From NCBI GenBank assembly GCA_963753725.1, contig CAVWDI010000021.1, positions 1 to 64,000 of the forward strand: DNA of 64,000 nucleotides, in the 5' to 3' direction. A program made the translations under genes and the position numbers. This DNA comes from CAVWDI01 sp963753725. Its GTDB lineage: Bacteria > Chloroflexota > Anaerolineae > Anaerolineales > UBA4823. Shown piece after piece: positions 26,925 through 35,230 of the stretch (its first letter is position 1; each line of letters opens with the position of its first letter). The notes under the pieces were generated by a model. The model was not told the DNA's origin, did no database searches, and was given only the letters and a program-made list of their open reading frames with translations.

Positions 26925-27938
26925 TTAATTTCCCTGTTTTATATTATTTTCTAAAGTCGCAGCAGATTGTGAAGATTTATTCCAGTCCCTGTGACTGGGC
27001 ACCAAGGGACGATTATGTTGGGCAATCCTCCGGATAATGCCATCCGCCACCATTCCAATCATCAGCAGCTGTAGACCCACAAACAACAGCAGAACAGCCG
27101 AGGTGGAAAGGGCTGGCTGTAAGAATAGCGAGAAACCCCAGGCATCATGCCTGGCAAACAGCGCCGCAAAGTCATAAATAGCTTTCAGCACACCTAGCCC
27201 ACCCACAATCAGGGCCAAGGGTAGAAATATTTTCAAAGGATTGAACATCATTGACAGCCGGATGATTAAAATAAGAAAATCCATAAAATGCCAGGGGACA
27301 ATTTTTGATTTCCCTACCCGACTGCGGTAGCTTATCGGAATATATTGAACATAATATTCATCCGCCATATACGCTAACGTAACCGTCGATGTGAACGAAA
27401 AACTATTGGGAAGAATGGGGAAATATTGGCGGATACATTCGCCCCTGAATGCGCGCAACCCAGAATTCAAGTCCGGGATTGGTTGCTCGGCTATCCTTGC
27501 CGCAAGTTTCCGTAATATAAATTTTGCTGGCTGGCGAATCCATGGAACGCTTACCTCATCACCCACCCTGGCGCCAACCACCATGTCAGCATTTTCCAAC
27601 ACATTCACTAATTCAGGTATATACTCGGATGGATAAGTTCCATCGGCATCGATAATTACGATGAACTCGTTAGAGGTAGATTGGATTCCAGTCTTCAGAG
27701 ATGCGCCGTAGCCTCTGTTCTGATCATGAGAATAAACGCGCGCCCCGGCCTTTTCCGCTTCGATGGCCGTATTGTCCTCAGACCCATCATTAATCACAAT
27801 GATCTCATGCTCAAAGTTATTTGACGCCATAACTTGCCGGACATCTTCCACCTGTCCTGCGATCCCCTGCTGCTCGTTATATGCAGGGATAATAATTGAA
27901 ACGGCTGGTCGGTCAGAGTTATTCACTTCTTCTCTCAT
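26925..27938 (-). CDS. Polyprenyl-phosphate glycosyltransferase (DPM/GtrB-like, GT2)
   Basis: Transfers a sugar from a nucleotide donor to polyprenyl phosphate, feeding the PMT-like enzymes nearby. Seen in 337 residues: VSIIIPAYNEQQGI, INDGSEDNT, the DxD motif in VIIDADGTYPSEYIP, and NSGLRAFRG. Two C-terminal helices (about 236-256 and 278-300) are typical of the GtrB architecture. Start at the ATG 27938; the gap to the next gene upstream is about 100 bases. Confidence 0.88.
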   Translation of the reverse strand: MREEVNNSDRPAVSIIIPAYNEQQGIAGQVEDVRQVMASNNFEHEIIVINDGSEDNTAIEAEKAGARVYSHDQNRGYGASLKTGIQSTSNEFIVIIDADGTYPSEYIPELVNVLENADMVVGARVGDEVSVPWIRQPAKFILRKLAARIAEQPIPDLNSGLRAFRGECIRQYFPILPNSFSFTSTVTLAYMADEYYVQYIPISYRSRVGKSKIVPWHFMDFLILIIRLSMMFNPLKIFLPLALIVGGLGVLKAIYDFAALFARHDAWGFSLFLQPALSTSAVLLLFVGLQLLMIGMVADGIIRRIAQHNRPLVPSHRDWNKSSQSAATLENNIKQGN

Positions 27939-28040
27939 AAGTACGTTTTATGTATATTGCCAGCGAAACGCCTTGGTTAACAAAAGCATTTTACACCATA
28001 GTCTGGCGGTAAGCTTAACTAAAATCGTTATTGATAGGTC

Positions 28041-29522
28041 TCATCTGGATGGATTTTCCGCCATGTATATATAGACCGTTCCCTCCCCGACGGTGCCCTC
28101 AAATGTTTGCAGCAACTGAAATTCATCCTGTATCCTGTCCATCAATTCAAGATGCAGCAATTCCGAAACAGGTTTAAATGTAAAAACCACCCATGTGCGT
28201 TTGGACCGCTGGCGGATATGCTCAAGTTCTGCGGTGGATTCAATTATCAGCCAATCGATCTCATAGAATTCATCATACACAAATGCAGCCAGATCAATGC
28301 TTACTACCGAATCCCCCTCCTGCACCTGTGATATTAAATAATTATATGCTCCCTGGAAATCTTGTTTTGGACCGTACGCAAATGGGACGGAGGCCGCCGA
28401 GATCAATATCAACCCAATGCACAAACCTGTTCCCAACCAGGTGGAATTTACCTCTGAAAGCTTGAACAGTCTGCCAACCATCTCGCCCAACCGCATTGTG
28501 CCGCGTATAAGCACCAAGACCCCGAAACCAAATACGAAATAAAAGAAGCGCGGCCACAGATGGTGCCCGACCGCGACAACAACCGCCGCGCCAATGATGG
28601 AGGGAATTACCAGAAACATAACGACTTCCAGCCTGGAGCCCAAATAGCTGAATAAACCCACCGCGAACAAGATTAACGCCCCAAGCACAAAAATAATATT
28701 CGACAGTCCAATATTTAAGCCTTCAAATATCTCCCAGAGAGTCCAGAGCGGGTTCTTCCATTCAGAGACGACGCTCACCTCGCTGCCTCCGATTGTACTC
28801 AACATTTGTGATAGGACGGGCGCATGCATGATGAGCGTTAGTAAGCCTATTCCCCCAAAGCCAAACAAGAGACCTTTCCAACATTTTGTTTTATTTTCAC
28901 TGCGTGTGGTGAGGATACGATACAAGTAAACACAAAACTGGCCTAAAATCATAAATCCCATGGTGAGGTGCGTGTAAACTCCCAACGAAGCGGCAGCTGC
29001 GTACAGCACCCAACTTCTCAGCGTGTTTTTTCTTATCGCAATAAGCAGCAACCAGCTGGATAGGATTGACCAGAACAGCAATCCGGAGTAACCGCGCGCA
29101 TTCTGGCTGAACCAGACGTGATGGTATGAAAATGTCAACAACCCTGCAGCAAGCAATGCCTCTCGTGTATCGGAGACTTCTCGCCCCAAAAGATACACAG
29201 CTGGAATACTTAAGATGCCGAAGATGGCTGCCGGCAGCCTCAAAGCCCAATTGCTCTCCCCAAAAATTTGGAAGGAAAGTCGAGCCAGCAAGCTGTATAA
29301 GAAATGCTGATTTTCAGAATCGTAAGAAGTAATGATCTCCCCAACCGGCAAGCTGGCGTAATTTACATACGTTAAAATTTCGTCCAACCACAGGCCTGCA
29401 TTTAGCCGGTAAACGCGCATGCCAACGGCAGCCGCCATGAGTATCAGCAGTATTGAAATGGGCAGCCACTCCCTTTCAACGGCTGCTTCTGGAGTTCTAT
29501 CTTTCGTCTTCATTACGCCCAT
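28041..29522 (-). CDS. PMT/ArnT-like (GT39) integral membrane glycosyltransferase
   Basis: GT-C glycosyltransferase. The open frame extends to 29723, but the family starts at the ATG at 29522, which overlaps the stop of the previous gene (ATGGGCGTAATG). Seen: acidic first-loop motif GLWLDEILTY (the catalytic Asp-Glu of PMT/ArnT), SENQHFLYSLLARL, then RLPAAIFGILSIPAVYLLGREV. About 11 helices and a soluble C-terminal domain follow. It is a good match to GT39 and likely uses a lipid-linked sugar made by a GT2 in the cluster. Confidence 0.85.
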   Translation of the reverse strand: MGVMKTKDRTPEAAVEREWLPISILLILMAAAVGMRVYRLNAGLWLDEILTYVNYASLPVGEIITSYDSENQHFLYSLLARLSFQIFGESNWALRLPAAIFGILSIPAVYLLGREVSDTREALLAAGLLTFSYHHVWFSQNARGYSGLLFWSILSSWLLLIAIRKNTLRSWVLYAAAASLGVYTHLTMGFMILGQFCVYLYRILTTRSENKTKCWKGLLFGFGGIGLLTLIMHAPVLSQMLSTIGGSEVSVVSEWKNPLWTLWEIFEGLNIGLSNIIFVLGALILFAVGLFSYLGSRLEVVMFLVIPSIIGAAVVVAVGHHLWPRFFYFVFGFGVLVLIRGTMRLGEMVGRLFKLSEVNSTWLGTGLCIGLILISAASVPFAYGPKQDFQGAYNYLISQVQEGDSVVSIDLAAFVYDEFYEIDWLIIESTAELEHIRQRSKRTWVVFTFKPVSELLHLELMDRIQDEFQLLQTFEGTVGEGTVYIYMAENPSR

Positions 29523-30217
29523 TGTTTTTTCAATCGTGTGTTCCAGAAGTAGATACCCCCGCCAATCACAAATGCGGCCATGCTGTATAAATAGTATGTC
29601 AGCTGAAACGGAATTGCTGCCGCAGCAAAAAATAGACCGCGCTTCCGGGTAAAGAAACCGAACAGCCGCTTGTTCAAAACCAGGATGATAGACAGCAATA
29701 ATAAGGAGGACACCGCCAACCATATTGACGAACCGGCCAGTAAGGCGCCAAATCCAAATATGAATCCAACAATGATCAAAGCAAACAGAACGCTTTTGTA
29801 TTTATTATTTCGGGAGGGAATCAGGATACCTGCTAATGTCACTAGGAGCACCCAGCTGAGGGGCAAGAGGAAAAAAAGTTCATTTGTGTAATAAGCTGCC
29901 CCATAAAGTCCCAAAAAAATAATCCCAATCATCGCCCCTTCAGCGCGACTGATTTGAAAAAACCGTACCTCGCTTTGTTGATTACACTTGCTCAATACCA
30001 ATAAGCAAAGAATCCAAAATAGGGTCAATAACAGCATCAGATTGATATCGAAAGCAAGTAACAGAGCGAGCATCCATACAACCAACAATACCGCGCTGTA
30101 TCGTTGGCTGACCCCAAGGTTAAGATCATCCGGCAAATCTCCAGCTTGAAAAATTAAAGCAGTCCATGGGATCGCTCTGGAAAAAATATCAGTCTTTAAC
30201 CAACTGCTAAACTCCAT
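29513..30217 (-). CDS. GT2 glycosyltransferase with C-terminal membrane domain, C-terminal part
   Basis: Membrane part of the glycosyltransferase begun at 30846. Seen: SSWLKTDIFSRAIPW and QAGDLPDDLNLGVSQRYS, the standard junction of this GT2 subfamily, followed by seven hydrophobic segments. The ATG at 30217 is an internal codon. A missing A near 30209 separates it from the N-terminal part: KRWSL then SSWLKTD read across. Confidence 0.8.
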   Translation of the reverse strand: MEFSSWLKTDIFSRAIPWTALIFQAGDLPDDLNLGVSQRYSAVLLVVWMLALLLAFDINLMLLLTLFWILCLLVLSKCNQQSEVRFFQISRAEGAMIGIIFLGLYGAAYYTNELFFLLPLSWVLLVTLAGILIPSRNNKYKSVLFALIIVGFIFGFGALLAGSSIWLAVSSLLLLSIILVLNKRLFGFFTRKRGLFFAAAAIPFQLTYYLYSMAAFVIGGGIYFWNTRLKKQWA

Positions 30218-30846
30218 CGTTTTAAATGCTTAACCTGGACAGCTTTGTTCACGTATATCTTAGAACCGCTTGCATTCAAGCGGTATCCTAACTCAATATC
30301 CTCGATGCTTGGTTCAGCATAGCGCTCTTCATCAAATCCCCCCATATCCAGGAATACCCCCTTCCTTATTGCCCCGCAGCCCGCCCAAAACGTGCCTCCA
30401 ATCTCCTGAGCCTGCTGGTGCACAAAGTGATGTATCAAGTTTTTGTACTGCGAGAGAAATTCACCCTCGCTGGGAGTATCGTCGTAGGAACCAAAAACAG
30501 CATCAATTTCCGGATGCAGTTTGAATGTCTGAATCACTTTCTCAATTGTATCCGGATGCACGACTACATCACAATCGATAAATAACACGATATCCCCCTG
30601 GGCTTCATTCACACCACGGTTGCGCGCATATGCAGGACCAAAGGGGCCTCCTTCCAACTCAATTATTTTGTCCGTATATGAAAAGGCTAATTCTATTGAG
30701 TTATCCGTTGAGCAGTCATCGACTGCGACCACCTCAAAAGGAACGCAGCTGGATGAAAAAATCGCCTCCAGACATAGTTTCAGCGTAGCGCTGGCGTTAT
30801 ATACCGGTATCACGATCGAGATTCTAATATCGTCGTCCATATTCAA
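30196..30846 (-). CDS. GT2 glycosyltransferase with C-terminal membrane domain, N-terminal part
   Basis: GT-A catalytic domain. Seen: ISIVIPVYNASATLKLCLEAI, VAVDDCSTDNS, DxD region LFIDCDVVV, GCGAIRKGVFLDMGGFDE and the acceptor motif EPSIEDIELGYRL. Ends in VKHLKRWSLAVG before a frameshift stop. Joined with 29513-30217 the enzyme has about 444 residues, the normal length of this subfamily. Confidence 0.85.
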   Translation of the reverse strand: MNMDDDIRISIVIPVYNASATLKLCLEAIFSSSCVPFEVVAVDDCSTDNSIELAFSYTDKIIELEGGPFGPAYARNRGVNEAQGDIVLFIDCDVVVHPDTIEKVIQTFKLHPEIDAVFGSYDDTPSEGEFLSQYKNLIHHFVHQQAQEIGGTFWAGCGAIRKGVFLDMGGFDEERYAEPSIEDIELGYRLNASGSKIYVNKAVQVKHLKRWSLAVG

Positions 30847-30926
30847 CTAAACAAATATAATTTACCGCATGAATAGTATCTTGATTATCCCACTAATGCA
30901 TGAGAAGGGACACCAAACAACAGCCT

Positions 30927-31697
30927 TCAATATCTGTTCAACTCATCACCTGAGGCGCGGATTTTACGGTAGCCCCGCAGGACATGCGTAAAAAACCTCC
31001 CAGATAATGAAAACAAGCTTCGAAATAATACCGGGCGCTGGAAATAATAAACATCGATCCTGTTCAGCGTAAATGGATCACTTTCTGTATTCACATATCC
31101 CAACTCCGTCCCGCATGCCCCCAGGAATATCTGCGCGGCCAGTTCTTGTACATACGTATCATAACTTCCATAAGGATAAGCGAACACTTCAACTTCATGT
31201 CCCAGATGCTGTTCGATTTCTGATTTTGATTCAGTCAATTCGATTTCAACTTCAACCTGAGATAAACGATCCAGACGGGGGTGTGAAACACTGTGCGCCC
31301 CAAATTCGATACCGTCCTCGTCCATCTCCCTTATCTGCTCCCAATTCAACAACTTCAGCGAGGGGATCCCATCCGGCTGACCTGGCCAGTTATTCAACTT
31401 TCCGCAATATCCGCTCACTAAAAAAACAGTCGCGGTAAACCCAAACTCGCGCAGCACAGGATACACATTCCAGTAAAGGCATTCCAGACCGTCATCGAAT
31501 GTGAGAACCAGGGAATTTGAAGGAAGGCTGCTGCCCTGGCGAAGAATCTTAACCAATGCTCCGGTTGAAAGAACCTGGAATCCACCTTCTTTTAGCCAGC
31601 GCATATGCTGTCGAAAATCCTGCGGTGTGACCGAAATCGGTGAACGCTGGTTATGTACCGCATGGTACATTAAAACCGGGAGGCTCGCTGGGGACAT
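30927..31697 (-). CDS. Polysaccharide deacetylase (NodB domain)
   Basis: Metal-dependent N- or O-deacetylase acting on a glycan. Seen in 256 residues: MYHAVHN, motif 1 TFDDG (Asp-Asp, about 66-70), motif 2 GAHSVSHPRLDRLS with the two His ligands, and motif 3 VEVFAYPYGSYD with the Arg/Tyr-type contact. The PGA/NodB family layout is complete. No signal peptide is seen, so it may act in the cytoplasm on lipid-linked sugar or be exported otherwise. Confidence 0.88.
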   Translation of the reverse strand: MSPASLPVLMYHAVHNQRSPISVTPQDFRQHMRWLKEGGFQVLSTGALVKILRQGSSLPSNSLVLTFDDGLECLYWNVYPVLREFGFTATVFLVSGYCGKLNNWPGQPDGIPSLKLLNWEQIREMDEDGIEFGAHSVSHPRLDRLSQVEVEIELTESKSEIEQHLGHEVEVFAYPYGSYDTYVQELAAQIFLGACGTELGYVNTESDPFTLNRIDVYYFQRPVLFRSLFSLSGRFFTHVLRGYRKIRASGDELNRY

Positions 31698-31734
31698 TAT
31701 TTATCTTGCCGTAAAATGAAACGGATACTAAATT

Positions 31735-32061
31735 CTATTTCCCATGCCTGAGGTCAACGATCCAATTGTATAAAGTCGCGATCAGGAAGCCGATTAGAAA
31801 ACCAAGCACGAAACCATACAAAAAACCAATGATGCTTCCCAAGAATGTCACGCTGTATCCAATAAAAAAGTTGCTTAGTAATGACAGGTTCGGACCGATT
31901 ACGGTTCCACCCTTTAGCACCAACCAGATGGTAGCAAGGAAAATTACGAGACCTATCACCAATCCAAATACAACTCCAAAAACCGTCGCATTCAAGCGCA
32001 TTAGCCGAGTCAATACAACTTCTTCTAATTCTCGTTCTTGTTCAGGACTAATCTCAGACAT
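31735..32061 (-). CDS. Small glycine-rich membrane protein (holin-like family)
   Basis: 108 residues with an acidic N-terminus (SPEQERELEEV) and three hydrophobic segments (about 28-50, 62-78, 82-100) rich in Gly and Phe. Shared pattern with the C-terminal tail of the preceding flavoprotein: ...GLVIFLATIW...LLSNFFIGYSVTFLGSIIGFLYGFVLGF. Members of this small Chloroflexota family are sometimes named bacteriophage holin, but no phage genes are nearby. The adjacent paralogous domain suggests a joint role. Function unknown. Confidence 0.65.
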   Translation of the reverse strand: MSEISPEQERELEEVVLTRLMRLNATVFGVVFGLVIGLVIFLATIWLVLKGGTVIGPNLSLLSNFFIGYSVTFLGSIIGFLYGFVLGFLIGFLIATLYNWIVDLRHGK

Positions 32062-32071
32062 TTATGACCTC

Positions 32072-32317
32072 CTAACCGTCCTTATCGAATTCACGATCGG
32101 TCGTTCTGGCTGACTGCTCATCTGGAAAGAAGCCATACTTCTCCAAAAGCCGGACCTCTGCTCTGCGGCGGATGATCGAGATATAAAGTCTTATCACAAA
32201 ATTTCGCAGTGAAATGATCCCCCACCCAAACACAAAACCGGCTATAAATCCATAAACCAATCCAATCAGACTGCCGCCAAAATTAACATCATAACCAGGA
32301 AAATACTGGTTTAGCAA
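32072..32317 (-). CDS. FAD-dependent oxidoreductase, C-terminal membrane tail
   Basis: Appears as a separate 81-residue membrane ORF, but with two single-base corrections (extra T near 32384, extra A near 32352) it joins the flavoprotein. The corrected reading is ...GVVSGLLIFLVTLFVGLDRI then DELIYFLYLLNQYFPGYDV and FGGSLIGLVYGFIAGF. It ends with a basic, charged tail of about 30 residues. The hydrophobic part is paralogous to 31735-32061. Confidence 0.65.
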   Translation of the reverse strand: MLNQYFPGYDVNFGGSLIGLVYGFIAGFVFGWGIISLRNFVIRLYISIIRRRAEVRLLEKYGFFPDEQSARTTDREFDKDG

Positions 32318-33273
32318 GTACAGGAAATAGATAAGTTCATCAATTCTGTCTTAGGCCTACAAACAATGTCACCAGGAAGATTAAACAAACCACTCACCAC
32401 ACCAATGGAAATACCAAAGGCGATTGGATCAATTTTCATAAACGCCCGAGCAAATGCTTCATCGATCACCTCTGATGCATACGGTAATTCGCTCTCTTTC
32501 ATCTCTTCATGATATTCCTGCTCCGCATTCACTTTCCAGATATCATTCACTTCCCCGTCAAGCAAATTGCGGACAGCTAATATGCCTGTCAGCATGGCAT
32601 GGTCCTGGTTGTTGTAGCGATGCAGTCCGTTGCGCCCTATTGTTTGGAGATTTTCGAGGCTCTCAATATATTCACGTATCGTGCCCAGATATTGGCTGTA
32701 ATTTGAATCATATACCGGGTACGATTTTTCCACCCGGAAGACACATCCTCCGATGATTCGACCGTACTCAGCCAGCCCGATTTGATCAATCTCTTGCTTC
32801 CCAAGTTCAATCAATTCTTCATCGGGTGTATCCCACAACTGGTCGCCTTCATCGCAAAAGTATTCCAACCCCAGGCTGGTTTTCGACAGATCAGGCACCA
32901 TATGCGGGCTCCAGTTTTTAAAATTCTGGATTCGCCCAACTTTTACATCAGGATCATGCACATAGATCCAATTGTCATCGAACAGGTATTCCTGGTCGAC
33001 CATCAAACACACGGTTAAGAAATCGCGATACGAAAGTTTTCCTGCTGCTTCCAGCACCTCCGGAGGCGGCGGCGGGTTGAGGTTTTTTATAAACTCCGAT
33101 ACCGCCATACTGGAAATGAAATCAGTGCCCGCCACTTCGAACTCCCCCTCATTTCCATGTACAACAATACTTTCAATGCGGTTTGAATTCCTTTTTATTT
33201 CTCTAACCTCATGGTTGAGGTGCACCTGCCCATCCTGTTCCTCAATCCGCGATTTCACTTCATTCCAAAACAT
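32311..33273 (-). CDS. FAD-dependent oxidoreductase (UGM/amine oxidase-like), C-terminal part
   Basis: Continuation of the flavoprotein begun at 33922. Seen: MFWNEVKSRIEEQDGQV, the substrate-domain strands, DNWIYVHDPDVKVGRIQNF, and NLQTIGRNGLHRYNNQDHAMLTG, the C-terminal FAD-binding motif of the family. After AFARAFMKIDPIAFGISIG the frame enters a membrane segment and is then broken; see the tail at 32072. The joined protein (32072-33922) is about 615 residues: soluble flavin domain plus two or three helices at the C-terminus. Confidence 0.8.
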   Translation of the reverse strand: MFWNEVKSRIEEQDGQVHLNHEVREIKRNSNRIESIVVHGNEGEFEVAGTDFISSMAVSEFIKNLNPPPPPEVLEAAGKLSYRDFLTVCLMVDQEYLFDDNWIYVHDPDVKVGRIQNFKNWSPHMVPDLSKTSLGLEYFCDEGDQLWDTPDEELIELGKQEIDQIGLAEYGRIIGGCVFRVEKSYPVYDSNYSQYLGTIREYIESLENLQTIGRNGLHRYNNQDHAMLTGILAVRNLLDGEVNDIWKVNAEQEYHEEMKESELPYASEVIDEAFARAFMKIDPIAFGISIGVVSGLFNLPGDIVCRPKTELMNLSISCTC

Positions 33274-33922
33274 TCCCGGGCCCTGTTTTGGGATAAAGAA
33301 ACTCCTCGATCAGCGTGGTAATCGTCTCTTTGGGCTTGACAAACATGCTGAGCACTGCAGATTTTAATGAAAGTCCCTTAATCCGCTGAGCAGCCCATTC
33401 AGCGCTGAGTTCCGAAGTTGGGATCCCCCATACTTTTTCGGTATACGATTTGAAAAAAATATTGAATAATCGGGCGCCAAAGCGGTTCGTCACCCATTGA
33501 TCGAAGGTATCCTCTTGCGCATTTGGAAAAATTTGCCAGCGCAGGTAGCTGGTTCCGATTAGAAAACTCTGCAGTAATCCCAGACCCTTCAAAGCGTTCC
33601 ACGGCTTTAATGGATAAGCAAAGAATTTTCTGTTGTAGTAAATTCTGGACATACGCGGCCGCACCAGCATGTCTTCCCCCAGGACCTCCTGCCATAATGA
33701 ATTTACTTCTTCCGACTTGGTAAAAAATCTGTGCCCCCCCATATCAAAGTAATATCCATCGCAGTGCTCTGTGCGAGCAATCCCGCCTACTTTGTCCCTT
33801 TTTTCAAAAACCAGTGGGCTGATATCACGTTTAGTTAATTCATATGCCGCGGTTAACCCAGAAGGACCACCCCCAATAATGATAACCTTACGAGCAGAAT
33901 TTTTTGCAGCGGGTGTATTCAT
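33260..33922 (-). CDS. FAD-dependent oxidoreductase (UGM/amine oxidase-like), N-terminal part
   Basis: FAD-binding domain. Seen: VIIIGGGPSGLTAAYEL dinucleotide motif, EKRDKVGGIARTE, FDMGGHRFF, and YTEKVWGIPTSELSAEWAAQRI as in UDP-galactopyranose mutase-like proteins. One extra A near 33273 (GGGAATG) makes the frame stop after KTGPGNVLE; without it the reading is GPGMFWNEV and continues. Only distantly similar by eye to the 24823-26258 protein, so the cluster has two different flavoproteins. Confidence 0.82.
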   Translation of the reverse strand: MNTPAAKNSARKVIIIGGGPSGLTAAYELTKRDISPLVFEKRDKVGGIARTEHCDGYYFDMGGHRFFTKSEEVNSLWQEVLGEDMLVRPRMSRIYYNRKFFAYPLKPWNALKGLGLLQSFLIGTSYLRWQIFPNAQEDTFDQWVTNRFGARLFNIFFKSYTEKVWGIPTSELSAEWAAQRIKGLSLKSAVLSMFVKPKETITTLIEEFLYPKTGPGNVLE

Positions 33923-33974
33923 AGAGTGATTAAAATACCTTAATAAAATGAGGACCTTGAGATATTCACCTCTG

Positions 33975-34763
33975 TTATCCTTTTTCCCAGGGTATCATTC
34001 CATATTTTTTAAGAGCGATTTCTTGCAATAATTCAAAATAAAGCTTTAAATGCGCGGCTTTCGACCATTTCTGCAGGAATGCTGCATATCCATTTTCCCC
34101 CAATTGAGTCCTTAATTCCTGAGATTCCGCCATCCTGTTAATGGCTGAGAGCAGTTCTTGATCCGTGCTGTATACGAAACCGCCCTGGCTCTCATGCACA
34201 ATCTCCGGCAGAGCGCCCAGGTCACGCACAATCACCGGCGTTTTACGCGCAAATGATTCCACCAGGATAATCCCGAAGGTTTCATACGTCAGAGAAGGCA
34301 CAAGCGTTGCCAGCGCATGGTAATAATAGTTCCCCAACTCATTTTGAGGCAGTGGGCCTAAAAAATTAACGCGCGGATTGTTCGCGGCATGTTCTCTTAA
34401 ATTACTTTCTTCAGTCCCCGAACCCGCCACCAGAAGGTCGTAATCCGGAATCTCTTCCCAAATATCAATCAATGAGTCCAGTCCTTTTATCTTCTCCAAC
34501 CTGCCGACAAACAGGTAATAAGGTCGTGTTTGTGGCGCTTGTCCCGGGTTTACCCAATCATTATCCGCTCGCTCAATAAAATATGGTAGATGTCCGACGG
34601 GTTGGGAAAAACCGCGCTCGGCATGTTTATAAGCCGTAAACAGGCTTGGCGATACAAAACGATCGACTTGCCGGCTCGTTCTTTCCAGCAAACCAGTATA
34701 ACGCCATATTTGCGGCGGTCTACTGCCAGAATTGTGCAGCCGAAACAGTCCGGCTTCTCGCAA
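33975..34763 (-). CDS. GT4 glycosyltransferase, C-terminal part
   Basis: Donor-binding half of a GT-B enzyme. Genuine from about 34725. Seen: VDRFVSPSLFTAYKHAERGF, YYLFVGRLEKIKGLDSLI, VAGSGTEES, and the ESFARKTPVIVRDLGALPEIV region with the conserved E..(G)xP of GT4 (LTYETFGIILVE). A missing base near 34725 separates it from the N-terminal half. Confidence 0.83.
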   Translation of the reverse strand: MREAGLFRLHNSGSRPPQIWRYTGLLERTSRQVDRFVSPSLFTAYKHAERGFSQPVGHLPYFIERADNDWVNPGQAPQTRPYYLFVGRLEKIKGLDSLIDIWEEIPDYDLLVAGSGTEESNLREHAANNPRVNFLGPLPQNELGNYYYHALATLVPSLTYETFGIILVESFARKTPVIVRDLGALPEIVHESQGGFVYSTDQELLSAINRMAESQELRTQLGENGYAAFLQKWSKAAHLKLYFELLQEIALKKYGMIPWEKG

Positions 34764-35230
34764 GCGCGGCGGTTATACTTCCACAATACATGCGTGGGAC
34801 AGATTAACCAGTGTTCGTGGGTTGTGTAGAGTTTTATGGGTGAATTAGGCGCAGGTTCTATGGAGAGAATTTCCGGTCCCAGCAAGGAAATATTGTGAAA
34901 ATGGATTACATCGAATTTCTTGCTGGCAAGCACTTCATTGATTTTTCTATACTTTAAGTAAGGTTTCCCCGTCTGGTGTGTAAGAACAGGGGACAATAAA
35001 CCGTAACCACTGCGCAAATCATGCCGCTTTACGTTAGGATGTTCATCAAACGTTATTTCCGGCTGTGAGCGGTGCAGCATGTGATATGAGTCGTAATCAT
35101 TGATTACATCCACATGGTGCCCTTCATCTCCCAGGGCATGTGAAAGACGGTAAATATACATCGCATCCCCGCCAAAGCTGTAAGGGGGATAAAACGTAGT
35201 GAGGTGAAGGAAGTTAAGCGGTCGGCTCAC
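34550..35230 (-). CDS. GT4 glycosyltransferase, N-terminal part
   Basis: Acceptor-binding half of the same GT-B enzyme. Start is a GTG at 35230 overlapping the previous stop (GTGA). Seen: LHLTTFYPPYSFGGDAMYIYRLSHAL, FDVIHFHNISLLG, YTTHEHWLICPTHVLWKY and a CEKPDCFGC cysteine pair common in this subfamily. The frame is right up to CTILA near 34730; the rest of this ORF is out of frame. The joined enzyme has about 419 residues. Confidence 0.82.
   Translation of the reverse strand: MSRPLNFLHLTTFYPPYSFGGDAMYIYRLSHALGDEGHHVDVINDYDSYHMLHRSQPEITFDEHPNVKRHDLRSGYGLLSPVLTHQTGKPYLKYRKINEVLASKKFDVIHFHNISLLGPEILSIEPAPNSPIKLYTTHEHWLICPTHVLWKYNRRACEKPDCFGCTILAVDRRKYGVILVCWKERAGKSIVLYRQACLRLINMPSAVFPNPSDIYHILLSERIMIG

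Noticed and set aside
29523..29723. N-terminal extension of the 28041 glycosyltransferase
   Set aside because: It overlaps the GT2 membrane domain and lacks helices expected before the PMT core; the ATG at 29522 is the better start.
31735..32317. Prophage or lysis cassette suggested by holin-like proteins
   Set aside because: No endolysin, structural or integrase genes nearby, and the same domain is a tail of the flavoprotein.
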